This document shows positions 35,610 to 43,214 of a stretch of 64,000 nucleotides of DNA, one piece after another (position 1 is the first letter of the stretch; the number at the start of each line of letters is the position of its first letter). Under the pieces are notes generated by a model. It did not search any database. It was not told where the DNA came from and worked only from the letters and a program-made list of their open reading frames with translations. Origin of the DNA: Rhodobacteraceae bacterium KLH11 (GTDB taxonomy: Bacteria > Pseudomonadota > Alphaproteobacteria > Rhodobacterales > Rhodobacteraceae); contig DS999532.1 of NCBI GenBank assembly GCA_000158135.1, positions 296,263 to 360,262 of the forward strand. Reading direction: 5' to 3'. The position numbers and the translations under genes were made by a program.

Positions 35610-37234
35610 CAGTTCAACTCCGCGCCGGTTTCCGAGATATGGGTGCGTGCCAGATCCAGCAGCCGCCGCTTGTCCAACTTGCCGCGCTGGGTGCGGGGCA
35701 GGGTGTCCATCGGCATCACAACAGTGGGGCTGCAGTAATAAGGCAGCCGCTCTGCAACGCATTTTGCCGCCTGTTTGGGGCAGGCAGATGAGGGCGAGAT
35801 AAAGCTGACCAGATTGCGGTTGTCATATTGCAGGGTCACGGCCTGCTGACAGCAGGGCGAGGATTCCAGCGCCGTGGTCACACCATCCAGTTCCACCCTG
35901 AAGCCACGCACTTTGACCAGATCATCAACACGCCCGAAATGTTCAAGTTCACCGTTTTCGGTCCAACGCCCAAGATCGCGGGTACGGAACATCATGTGGC
36001 CGGGGCGGAACGGGTCAGGGCGATAACGCTCTGACGTCAGCTTGGGGTTGGCAAGATATCCCGCCGTCACGCAATCTCCGCCGGCCCACATTTCGCCTTT
36101 TTCACCTATTGGCAGGGGGCGCAGGTTTTCATCCAGAACATAGACCGTGTTGTTTGGCGTCGGGCGTCCGATCGACAGGACCGGTTTGTCAGGGAAATGC
36201 GGTAAGGCCGTATTGATGATTGTCGTCTCAGTCGGCCCGCAGGAGTTGTAGAAGGTGCAGAAAGATGACCAGCTATCGGCCAGCGGGCGGGGGCAGGGCT
36301 CGCCGGCTACCGCAGCGGTTTTGATCTGCTTGCAGCGGTGATGATCCAGTGAGTTCAGGATCGAAGGGGTGGCAATCAGAACATCCACTTTCTCGGCGGT
36401 TTCCTGAATGGACTTGCCGCGGATTACCAGGGTTGCACCATTGGACAGGGCACCGAGGATTTCCCAGGCCGCCATGTCGAACGATATCGACAGGATTTGC
36501 CCCACTCTGAGCCCCGGGCGCATCCCAAGATCACCGGGCGCTGTCAGCAGGATGTTGGCCAAATTGCCATGGGTCACCTGCACGCCGTTTGGAACGCCTG
36601 TTGTCCCTGAGGTGAACAGGATCATCGCCAGATCATCCGGCCGCGCCCGGTAATTCACGCCGGGGGCGGGGGCGTCCAGCATCGGGTCGAACATGACCGT
36701 ATCAATGCAGATCAGGGTCTGATCGCTTTCGACCGGTACCTGATCGGCCAATGCGCTGAGGCTTAGAATGACCTTTGCTCCGGTGGCGTTCGCGACATGG
36801 CGCAAGGTTTTGGTCGGGGCCACGCCGACATGCTGAGGCACATAAGCTGCCCCCAGCTTCATGGCCGCCACGATGCCCACCACCATTTCAACCGAGCGAT
36901 GCAGGAACAGGCATACGGCGTCGCCACGCTTTACGCCATGGGCCCGCATAACATTCGCCAGGCGGTTCGACGCTTCGTCCAGAACCCGATAGCTGATGCT
37001 GTGTCCGGCGCATTCCACGGCTGTCTCAGCCGCGTGGCTGTGCAGTTGCTGGCGCAAGGCTTTGGCGATGGTGGCGTGGCGGGGTGCAATCCTTGGCCCC
37101 CAGCCAAACGACTGGAACCGGGCCCGGTCTTCGGGGCCCAGCGGGGTCAACGCATCCTGTGCGTGTGTGCTCTCCGGATTCGGCAATGTCAGGGGGTGGC
37201 AGTTCGTCAAGGAATCGAGTGCGATGTTTTGCAT
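35609..37234 (-). CDS. Stand-alone acyl/amino-acid adenylating enzyme (NRPS-like A domain)
   Basis: A 541-residue AMP-forming enzyme. Core motifs are visible: A3 LFTSGTTGVPNG (Asn instead of the usual Lys), A5 NSCGPTETT, A7 TRDLGRW, A8 GRVDDLVKVRGFRVE, and A10 RTQRGKLDK with the catalytic Lys. There is no carrier or condensation domain, and no carrier-protein gene nearby. The gap-free coupling to a TmpA-like gene and a crotonase is the main clue to function. GGAG lies six bases before the ATG, and a 16-bp tandem repeat sits just upstream. Confidence 0.82.
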   Translation of the reverse strand: MQNIALDSLTNCHPLTLPNPESTHAQDALTPLGPEDRARFQSFGWGPRIAPRHATIAKALRQQLHSHAAETAVECAGHSISYRVLDEASNRLANVMRAHGVKRGDAVCLFLHRSVEMVVGIVAAMKLGAAYVPQHVGVAPTKTLRHVANATGAKVILSLSALADQVPVESDQTLICIDTVMFDPMLDAPAPGVNYRARPDDLAMILFTSGTTGVPNGVQVTHGNLANILLTAPGDLGMRPGLRVGQILSISFDMAAWEILGALSNGATLVIRGKSIQETAEKVDVLIATPSILNSLDHHRCKQIKTAAVAGEPCPRPLADSWSSFCTFYNSCGPTETTIINTALPHFPDKPVLSIGRPTPNNTVYVLDENLRPLPIGEKGEMWAGGDCVTAGYLANPKLTSERYRPDPFRPGHMMFRTRDLGRWTENGELEHFGRVDDLVKVRGFRVELDGVTTALESSPCCQQAVTLQYDNRNLVSFISPSSACPKQAAKCVAERLPYYCSPTVVMPMDTLPRTQRGKLDKRRLLDLARTHISETGAELN

Positions 37235-37244
37235 GGCATGCTCC

Positions 37245-37276
37245 AGTTCACGAAAGAGTTAGTTCACGAAAGAGTT
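37245..37276. repeat. Perfect 16-bp tandem repeat in the leader of the adenylating-enzyme gene
   Basis: AGTTCACGAAAGAGTT occurs at 37245-37260 and again, without a gap, at 37261-37276. It begins 11 bases upstream of the start codon of the minus-strand gene, so it lies in or near its ribosome-binding leader. It may be a regulator or RNA-binding site, or a recent duplication. Confidence 0.8.
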
Positions 37277-37289
37277 ATGCTTTAGTGAT

Positions 37290-37308
37290 AATGGGAAATT
37301 TTCCCATT
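37290..37308. promoter_or_regulatory. 19-bp palindrome between divergent genes
   Basis: AATGGGAAA (37290-37298) and TTTCCCATT (37300-37308) are perfect inverted arms around a single T. It is centred between the adenylating-enzyme gene and the DUF6502 gene and looks like a dimeric repressor site. Confidence 0.55.
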
Positions 37309-37403
37309 AAAGTTCACATTCGATCACATTCTGGTCACGAAGTCGTTGAATTGGTTAATGTGCAGATAATGTTATGTGCGACGAATCTTGAACGAGTGCT
37401 GAA

Positions 37404-38234
37404 ATGTCGACGGAAGCCAAGTCACCACTAGAAACCGCTTTGACTGCGCTTTTGGTTCCGTTGGCACAGGCGATGGTCGCGCACGGGGTGACAATTGGAA
37501 CGGCGACCGAGGCACTGAAGCTGGCGTTGCTGACGGCGGCAGATCAGACCTCGGATGGCAAGCTGAGTGACAGCAGGGCCAGCTTGTTGACCGGGATTCA
37601 TCGCAAGGATGTGAAGCGTCTGCGCAATCTGAAGGAAGACGCGCCTGCAAAACGCAACTGCAGCGCCGCGGCCTTGGTCATCAGCTATTGGGCAACCGCA
37701 CCCGAATATCAGGATTCAGACGGGGAACCGCGGATTCTGGGCCGAAAGGGTGGTGAAACAGGTGTTGGGTTCGACGATCTTGTTCGGCGCGCGCGTGTCG
37801 ATATGGCGCCCGGAACCGTTCTTGAAACGCTGATTGAACAAAACATCGTCGAACAAGGCGAAGCGGGGGATCTGCGCCTGCTGTCTCATGCGTTTTTGCC
37901 GTCTGGCGGAGGGGCCGAGCAGGTCGCCGCTTATGAGGCGACTTTGTCTGCGCATTTGACTGTAGCAACACAGAACCTGCTGGCCGAACCCGGAGCGTTG
38001 CGCCATTTTGACCGCGCGGTTCGATATTCGCATCTGTCAGCGGAATCGGTTGACGCCCTCAACCGGTTTTCGTCTGATCGGGCGCAAGTGCTCTTGCAGG
38101 AAATCAACGCGCTGGCCCGCGATATGCAGGACGGGGACCACGGTAGCGATCATGACGGGCGGTTTGTCATAGGCACCTATATCCTGCCCTCATTACTTAA
38201 AACCCGAGATGAGCACCGGGAAGAGGACGAGTAG
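37404..38234 (+). CDS. DUF6502-type protein
   Basis: A 276-residue soluble protein. The N-terminal ~90 residues look like a winged-helix or HTH domain (MVAHGVTIGTATEALKLALL, then SRASLLTGIHRKDVKRLRNL), the typical opening of DUF6502. The rest is helical and has no motif I recognise. It lies 2 bases before a DUF5666 gene, a pairing seen elsewhere in proteobacteria, and is divergent from the TmpA-like operon. A regulatory role is plausible but unproven. Confidence 0.65.
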   Translation: MSTEAKSPLETALTALLVPLAQAMVAHGVTIGTATEALKLALLTAADQTSDGKLSDSRASLLTGIHRKDVKRLRNLKEDAPAKRNCSAAALVISYWATAPEYQDSDGEPRILGRKGGETGVGFDDLVRRARVDMAPGTVLETLIEQNIVEQGEAGDLRLLSHAFLPSGGGAEQVAAYEATLSAHLTVATQNLLAEPGALRHFDRAVRYSHLSAESVDALNRFSSDRAQVLLQEINALARDMQDGDHGSDHDGRFVIGTYILPSLLKTRDEHREEDE

Positions 38235-38236
38235 GT

Positions 38237-39127
38237 ATGCGTGTGTTAGTTCGTGTAGTCGCCACGTTGCTGATGGCGCTGTGGTTGTCTTCGTCTGTTC
38301 TGGCGGATGACAAGGACAAGCCAGACCGGGAAGGCGGTATTATCGGCACGGGTATTATCGGTACAATTACCCATCTGGGCAGCATCCACGTAAACGGGCA
38401 GCATATTCAGATCGACGATCAGATGCCCGTCAGGGATTCGGTTCCACCGATTACGGCAGGGCAGTTAAAGCCGGGCCACACGGTCGCAGTTATCGCAACG
38501 CAGGCGGATAATGGGTGGCATGCCCAGCACATCCGGCAGGTATTGCCACTGATCGGGCCCGTGTCCGAGGGGCCCGATGGCAGGAAAACCGTGCTTGGCA
38601 CGCAGGTTGAAACAGACGGGCAGGCCGCGATCCAGATCGGGGATTGGGTGGCTGTCAGCGGTTTATGGCAAGGCCGGAAGGTTCGGGCTTCACGTATCGA
38701 AAAGTTGACGGGCAACGAGCATCAGGCCCGATTGTCGGGCACATATCTGGGGCCTGACCCCAAGGCTCCTCTGGTGATCGGGCAGAGCGTTGTGAACGGC
38801 ATTGAACCAGAGCACCTTCAGCCGGGTGATCTGGTCCGGGTATACGGAGAGGCGACGCTGGGTGGTATCAGGGCAAACCGATTGGAAACGGGTCTGTTTG
38901 CCGAGGCCGTGGGTGTTGTATTGGTTGAGGGTTATTACTCCGAACCCCAGCCCAGTGGTCTATACACGGTGTTGGGAAGTGGTCTGGTTGCCTATAGCGA
39001 TCAGCCAGAGATGATTGACGAACAGATCCGGGTCATTCGTTGCGGTGAAGAAGGCAAACTGGTCGACGACACCAGCGCGGATCAACCGGGATCAGACATT
39101 GGGTCCCGGGCTGAGTTGGGGTGTTGA
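38237..39127 (+). CDS. Secreted DUF5666-type repeat protein
   Basis: A 296-residue protein with a signal peptide (about 1-23, SSSVLADD). It is followed by an acidic/Gly segment and then three to four beta-rich repeats of the DUF5666 kind: ITHLGSIHVNGQHIQIDD, LKPGHTVAVIA, IQIGDWVAVSGLW and LQPGDLVRVYGEA. Probably periplasmic or envelope-bound; no enzyme motif. It is coupled to the DUF6502 gene (2-base gap) and followed by a hairpin. Confidence 0.65.
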   Translation: MRVLVRVVATLLMALWLSSSVLADDKDKPDREGGIIGTGIIGTITHLGSIHVNGQHIQIDDQMPVRDSVPPITAGQLKPGHTVAVIATQADNGWHAQHIRQVLPLIGPVSEGPDGRKTVLGTQVETDGQAAIQIGDWVAVSGLWQGRKVRASRIEKLTGNEHQARLSGTYLGPDPKAPLVIGQSVVNGIEPEHLQPGDLVRVYGEATLGGIRANRLETGLFAEAVGVVLVEGYYSEPQPSGLYTVLGSGLVAYSDQPEMIDEQIRVIRCGEEGKLVDDTSADQPGSDIGSRAELGC

Positions 39128-39380
39128 CCCGGGGTGCCCACATGGGTGACCCCGATGCGCTCTTTGCTGCAAGCAGGTGGCTGTTTGCACCCCAGCGGCC
39201 TTGCATATCCCCCTCGATGGTCTGCGAGGCTGTGTCACATAACGTGTTTGAAAACCTGTGTGCGATGCCTTGTTTCGACTTGCCCGCATTGCGATAAAAC
39301 AGACACTTGCGTTGAGGCCACTTACCGCATCAAATCAATATCAGGTGCGTGCGTATCGTTGCAAACGCCAACAAAAAAGT
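39128..39380. terminator. Hairpin at 39131-39153, then non-coding sequence
   Basis: GGGGTGCCCA and TGGGTGACCCC (39131-39153) form a stem with a small bulge directly after the DUF5666 stop, likely its transcript end. The following ~225 bases to the BoxR sites hold no gene that I can support. Confidence 0.5.
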
Positions 39381-39413
39381 TGCGATATTGTGCATAACAT
39401 GCATTAAATCGCA
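39381..39413. promoter_or_regulatory. Two candidate BoxR sites upstream of the TRAP operon
   Basis: TGCG-ATATTG-TGCA (39381-39394) and TGCA-TTAAAT-CGCA (39400-39413) match the TGCA-N6-TGCA form known for the benzoyl-CoA-responsive regulator BzdR/BoxR, with one mismatch each. They lie 29-61 bases before the dctP-like start, next to AGGAGGA. Confidence 0.7.
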
Positions 39414-39441
39414 TTAAGATTAAAATGCAGAGGAGGAATCA

Positions 39442-40470
39442 ATGTATATATCGCGAACGCTGATCGGGGCTCTCAGTGCCCTTGCGCTTGGTTTTGGCAC
39501 GTCCGCCACCGCAGCAGAATACGAATTCAACCTGCAAAGCTTCCTGCCCGCGCAGGCTACGATCCCATCCAAGATCATCGATGTCTGGGCCGACAAGATC
39601 GAAGAGGAGTCGGATGGTCGGATCGAAATTACAAGATACCCATCCATGCAGCTGGGGGGCAAGCCGCCAGAGCTTTTGGATCAGGTAATTGATGGGGTCA
39701 TCGATATTACGTGGAACGTCATCGGCTATACCCCCGGGCGGTTCCCGTCGACCGAAGTCTTTGAGCTGCCCTTCATTGTCGATGATGCCAAACCTGCCTC
39801 TGCCGCGTTCTGGACCATGCTTGAGGAAGACATCGCCGGGCGCGAATTCTCGGACGTGAAGGTGCTGGGTGGCTGGGTGCACGGCCCGGGCATGATCCAC
39901 GCCAACAAAGAGGTGTTGACGCCGGATGATTTCAACGGGATGAAAATCCGCGGTGCCTCGCGTCAGGTGAACTCATTGCTCAGCACCTTGGGTGCGACCC
40001 CGGTTGGCATGCCGGTGCCTGCCGTGCCCGAAGCGCTTTCGAAAGGTGTGATCGACGGCACAACCATTCCGTGGGAAGTGACAAAAGCGCTGAAAGTCCC
40101 CGAACTGGTCGAGAACCACACCGAGTTTACCGGGCCGATGATGTATACGGTCACATTTATTCTGGCGATGAACAAAGACAAGTACAACGCGCTGCCGGAT
40201 GATCTGAAAGCTGTGGTTGACCGGAATTCCGGGTTGGCGTTCTCGACATTTGCCGGTGAGGTGCAGCAAGCCTATGACGAGCCCGCGCGCGAGATCGCGC
40301 TGGATCGTGGCAATAACGTGGTTACGCTGGATGCAGAGCAATCGGCCGTCTGGGCCGAAGCGGCGCAGCCTGTCTATGATGCGTGGCTGTCTGAAATGAA
40401 TGAGAAAGGTATCGATGGTCAGGCGCTGATCGACCGGGCCAAGGCACTTATGGCTGAGCACGGGGGCTGA
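39442..40470 (+). CDS. TRAP transporter substrate-binding protein (DctP family)
   Basis: A 342-residue periplasmic receptor with a signal peptide (about 1-24, ATAAEY). The DctP pattern is clear: ELPFIVDDAKPASAAFW, GGWVHGPGMIHANKEVLTPDDFNGMKIRG and GVIDGTTIPWEV. Several TRAP systems carry aromatic acids, and the BoxR-type sites in front suggest benzoate or a related acid as ligand. First gene of dctPQM. Confidence 0.92.
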   Translation: MYISRTLIGALSALALGFGTSATAAEYEFNLQSFLPAQATIPSKIIDVWADKIEEESDGRIEITRYPSMQLGGKPPELLDQVIDGVIDITWNVIGYTPGRFPSTEVFELPFIVDDAKPASAAFWTMLEEDIAGREFSDVKVLGGWVHGPGMIHANKEVLTPDDFNGMKIRGASRQVNSLLSTLGATPVGMPVPAVPEALSKGVIDGTTIPWEVTKALKVPELVENHTEFTGPMMYTVTFILAMNKDKYNALPDDLKAVVDRNSGLAFSTFAGEVQQAYDEPAREIALDRGNNVVTLDAEQSAVWAEAAQPVYDAWLSEMNEKGIDGQALIDRAKALMAEHGG

Positions 40471-40559
40471 GCCATTTCGCCGGGACTGACCGGGCGGAGC
40501 CTTGTGGTTTCGTTCGGTTGGTACCCGGCCCAGATGCCGGTATCTGCTGCGGAGGGGGC

Positions 40560-41120
40560 ATGCATCGCATAATAGACTGGCTGGCACGCAGCATGGCCTT
40601 GTTGGGCGGTCTGGTGCTGATCCTTTTGATCGCACTGATCTGTGTGTCGGTTCTGGGGAGGTCGCTGAACACCCTTCTGCATGGCTGGCTGGGGGGCCTG
40701 ATGCCGGGGGTCTCGGACAGGCTTCTTGCACTTGGTGTCGGGCCGATCAACGGCGATTTCGAACTTGTCGAGGCGGGCGTGGCTTTCGCCATTTTCGCCT
40801 TTCTGCCGCTTTGCCAGCTGACATCGGGGCACGCTGTTGTAGATATCTTTACGTCAAAGCTGTCATCGCGGGTCAACCGGATTCTGCGCATGATCACCGA
40901 TATCGTGTTTGCCGCCGTTCTGGTGCTGATCGCGGTACAACTGTTTGACGGGATGCTGGCCAAGCTGCGGTTTGGCGAGAACACCTTTATTCTGCAATTC
41001 CCGGTATGGTGGGGCTATGCGGCAAGCTTTTGTGCCGCAGTTGTCGCTGCCATCGTGGGGCTCTACATTGCGGCAATCCGCATCCGCGAATGCCTGACGG
41101 GAAAGGAAATACTACTGTGA
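40560..41120 (+). CDS. TRAP transporter small permease (DctQ family)
   Basis: A 186-residue membrane protein with four helices, the usual DctQ topology. The segment VEAGVAFAIFAFLPLCQLTSGHAVVDIF is the family's conserved middle region. ATG 40560 is preceded by GGAGGGGGC; the earlier in-frame start adds a non-membrane tail. Between dctP and dctQ are 89 bases without a gene. It overlaps dctM by 4 bases. Confidence 0.88.
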   Translation: MHRIIDWLARSMALLGGLVLILLIALICVSVLGRSLNTLLHGWLGGLMPGVSDRLLALGVGPINGDFELVEAGVAFAIFAFLPLCQLTSGHAVVDIFTSKLSSRVNRILRMITDIVFAAVLVLIAVQLFDGMLAKLRFGENTFILQFPVWWGYAASFCAAVVAAIVGLYIAAIRIRECLTGKEILL

Positions 41121-42613
41121 GCGATCTCGCAATCGGGTTGCTGTCCTTTCCTGCACTTCTGTTTCTGATTTTCCTGCGCGTCCCGATCGGCCTGGCCATG
41201 TTTCTAACCGGTCTGGTGGGTATCGTGACGGTTACCGGCAACCTCAATATCCCTTTGGGTCGGCTGAAGTCCGAGACCTATACGACGTTCTCAAGCTATT
41301 CGCTGTCGATCGTTCCGATGTTCCTGTTGATGGGAACTTTCGCGACGCTCGGGGGGATGTCGACGGCGTTGTTCAAAGCGGCCGAAGGGTTTCTGGGGCA
41401 TCGCCGGGGTGGTGTTGCAATGGCGGCCATCGGTGCCTGCGCGGGGTTTGGCGCAATTTGCGGATCATCGCTGGCGACAGCGGCAACAATGGGCCGTGTC
41501 GCTTTGCCTGAACTGCGCCGCTACGGCTATGCGGGCGGGTTTTCAACCGCAACGCTCGCCGCGGGCGGCACGCTGGGTATCCTGATCCCGCCCTCTGTGG
41601 TGCTGGTGATCTACGCCATCCTGACCGAGCAAAACATTGCCAAACTGTTTCTCGCTGCGTTTGTCCCCGGCATTCTGGCAGCGCTTGGATATGTCATCGC
41701 CGTGTCTATCTATGTGCGCCTTTACCCTGACAGCGCCGGCACGCGTGAGGCGATACCCTACCGGGAACGTTTCCGTCTGCTGTTCGATGTCTGGCCGGTT
41801 CTTCTGGTCTTCGGTGGCGTTGTCGGTGGAATTTATGCCGGATGGTTCACCCCAACCGAAGGGGCTGCCGTCGGAGCTGCCGGAACCGGGCTGATTGCAT
41901 TGGCAAATGGCGGTTTGACCCTTGCCACGTTAAAAGACAGCTTCACCACCACGGCAAAATCCACGGCGATGATTTTCTTCATCATTCTGGGGGCGGGCTT
42001 CTATAACGGGTTTCTGGCGCTGACCAATGTTCCTCAGGAACTGGCGAACTATGTGTTGAACGGCGGGTTCAGCCCGTGGATGATTCTGACGCTGATCCTT
42101 GTGTTCTATCTGATCCTGGGCTGCGTCATGGACAGCCTCAGTATGATCCTGCTGACCATACCGATCTTCTACCCGGTTATCTCGGCGCTGGATTTTGGCC
42201 TGGTGGATCTGATCGCGATGCAGCATGACGCGGCCAGGGCAGCTCTGGAGGCCAGCGCGGATATCGCGCCCGAGATCCGGGCACAGATCGAGGCGCTGAT
42301 TGCTTCGGGTGCCGAGATCAGCCGAGATCTGCAGAAAGAGATCGGCATTCGCGTGACGCAGGGGATGGCTGATCGTATTGCTCTGGAGCGCACTGCGATC
42401 TGGTTTGGTATTCTGGTCCTGATCGTGGTCGAGGTTGGCCTGATCACACCGCCCGTGGGAATGAATCTGTTTGTAATCAACGCGATGGATCGAAGTACGG
42501 GCATGTTGGAAACCTACAAGGCAGTTCTGTTCTTTGTCGGCTCAGATATTCTCCGCGTTGTTATTCTTGTGCTGTTTCCCGCGATTACGTTGTTTCTGAT
42601 CCCGTTTGGCTAG
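41117..42613 (+). CDS. TRAP transporter large permease (DctM family)
   Basis: A 498-residue permease with about 12-13 helices. Family features are FLRVPIGLAMFLTGLVGI, SYSLSIVPMFLLMGTFA, GASAGFGAICGSS-like ACAGFGAICGSSLATAATMG and ILIPPSVVLVIYAILTEQNI. A soluble Ala-rich insert (about residues 370-425, ASADIAPEIRAQIEALI) is longer than in many relatives. The GTG start overlaps the dctQ stop (GTGA) and decides the start. Confidence 0.92.
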   Translation: MSDLAIGLLSFPALLFLIFLRVPIGLAMFLTGLVGIVTVTGNLNIPLGRLKSETYTTFSSYSLSIVPMFLLMGTFATLGGMSTALFKAAEGFLGHRRGGVAMAAIGACAGFGAICGSSLATAATMGRVALPELRRYGYAGGFSTATLAAGGTLGILIPPSVVLVIYAILTEQNIAKLFLAAFVPGILAALGYVIAVSIYVRLYPDSAGTREAIPYRERFRLLFDVWPVLLVFGGVVGGIYAGWFTPTEGAAVGAAGTGLIALANGGLTLATLKDSFTTTAKSTAMIFFIILGAGFYNGFLALTNVPQELANYVLNGGFSPWMILTLILVFYLILGCVMDSLSMILLTIPIFYPVISALDFGLVDLIAMQHDAARAALEASADIAPEIRAQIEALIASGAEISRDLQKEIGIRVTQGMADRIALERTAIWFGILVLIVVEVGLITPPVGMNLFVINAMDRSTGMLETYKAVLFFVGSDILRVVILVLFPAITLFLIPFG

Positions 42614-42617
42614 ATGA

Positions 42618-42694
42618 TGCAGTATTGTGCATTTATTGTGAGGTGCTGAAAATAGCAGTTGCGATTCCTGCTTTGAATAATGCATTATAACGCA
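42618..42694. promoter_or_regulatory. Two candidate BoxR sites before the benzoate-CoA ligase unit
   Basis: TGCA-GTATTG-TGCA (42618-42631) is a perfect TGCA-N6-TGCA match; TGCA-TTATAA-CGCA (42681-42694) has one mismatch. They occupy the 106-base gap between dctM and the DUF4863 gene, so a second regulated promoter probably lies here. Confidence 0.72.
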
Positions 42695-42719
42695 CAACAT
42701 AGCGAACCGGGAGGAAGCC

Positions 42720-43187
42720 ATGTCAAAGCAGGATTTTGTCCGACTGATGGACCAGATCGCCAGCGAGATTGCCGGTGACGCGCTGGATGACGCGCTTGAA
42801 GCAAAGCTGAACCAGAAGTTTGCCGCAGGCTCCGAGACATTCGGCGCCTTGTCACGCCTGTGCGCTGAAGGAGAGCGCGAAGGCTGGCTGATGGCGCGCG
42901 AAGCGGGCGGTATCCGCTATGGGCGCGCGATCAAACCGGGTGAGATTACGGGAAATTTCAGCGTCGATGTGGTGCGTATGAAAGACGTGCGGGGGCCGCA
43001 TCATGTTCATACCACCGGCGAAGTCGGAGCGATTATTCCCTTGGCCGGAGCCCCGCAATTCGATGGCAAGGATGAGGGGTGGTACGTGTATGGACCCGGT
43101 TCCGCCCATCATCCGACAGTCGCGGGCGGGGATGCCTATGTGCTTTACCTTTTGCCCGACGGGGCCATCGAATTCACCGGCAAGTAA
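42720..43187 (+). CDS. DUF4863 (4-hydroxylaminobenzoate lyase-like) protein
   Basis: A 155-residue cupin-like protein. The C-terminal half has GPHHVHTTGEVGAIIPL and YVYGPGSAHHPTVAGG, His-rich segments expected to bind a metal. It resembles DUF4863, the family of p-hydroxylaminobenzoate lyase PnbB. No nitrobenzoate genes are seen, and such proteins recur in box clusters, so the role here may be a benzoate-pathway side reaction. Strong site GGGAGGAAGCC before ATG. Confidence 0.72.
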   Translation: MSKQDFVRLMDQIASEIAGDALDDALEAKLNQKFAAGSETFGALSRLCAEGEREGWLMAREAGGIRYGRAIKPGEITGNFSVDVVRMKDVRGPHHVHTTGEVGAIIPLAGAPQFDGKDEGWYVYGPGSAHHPTVAGGDAYVLYLLPDGAIEFTGK

Positions 43188-43214
43188 CCGGCCTGCCAAG
43201 GGGAGGAGGAACCC

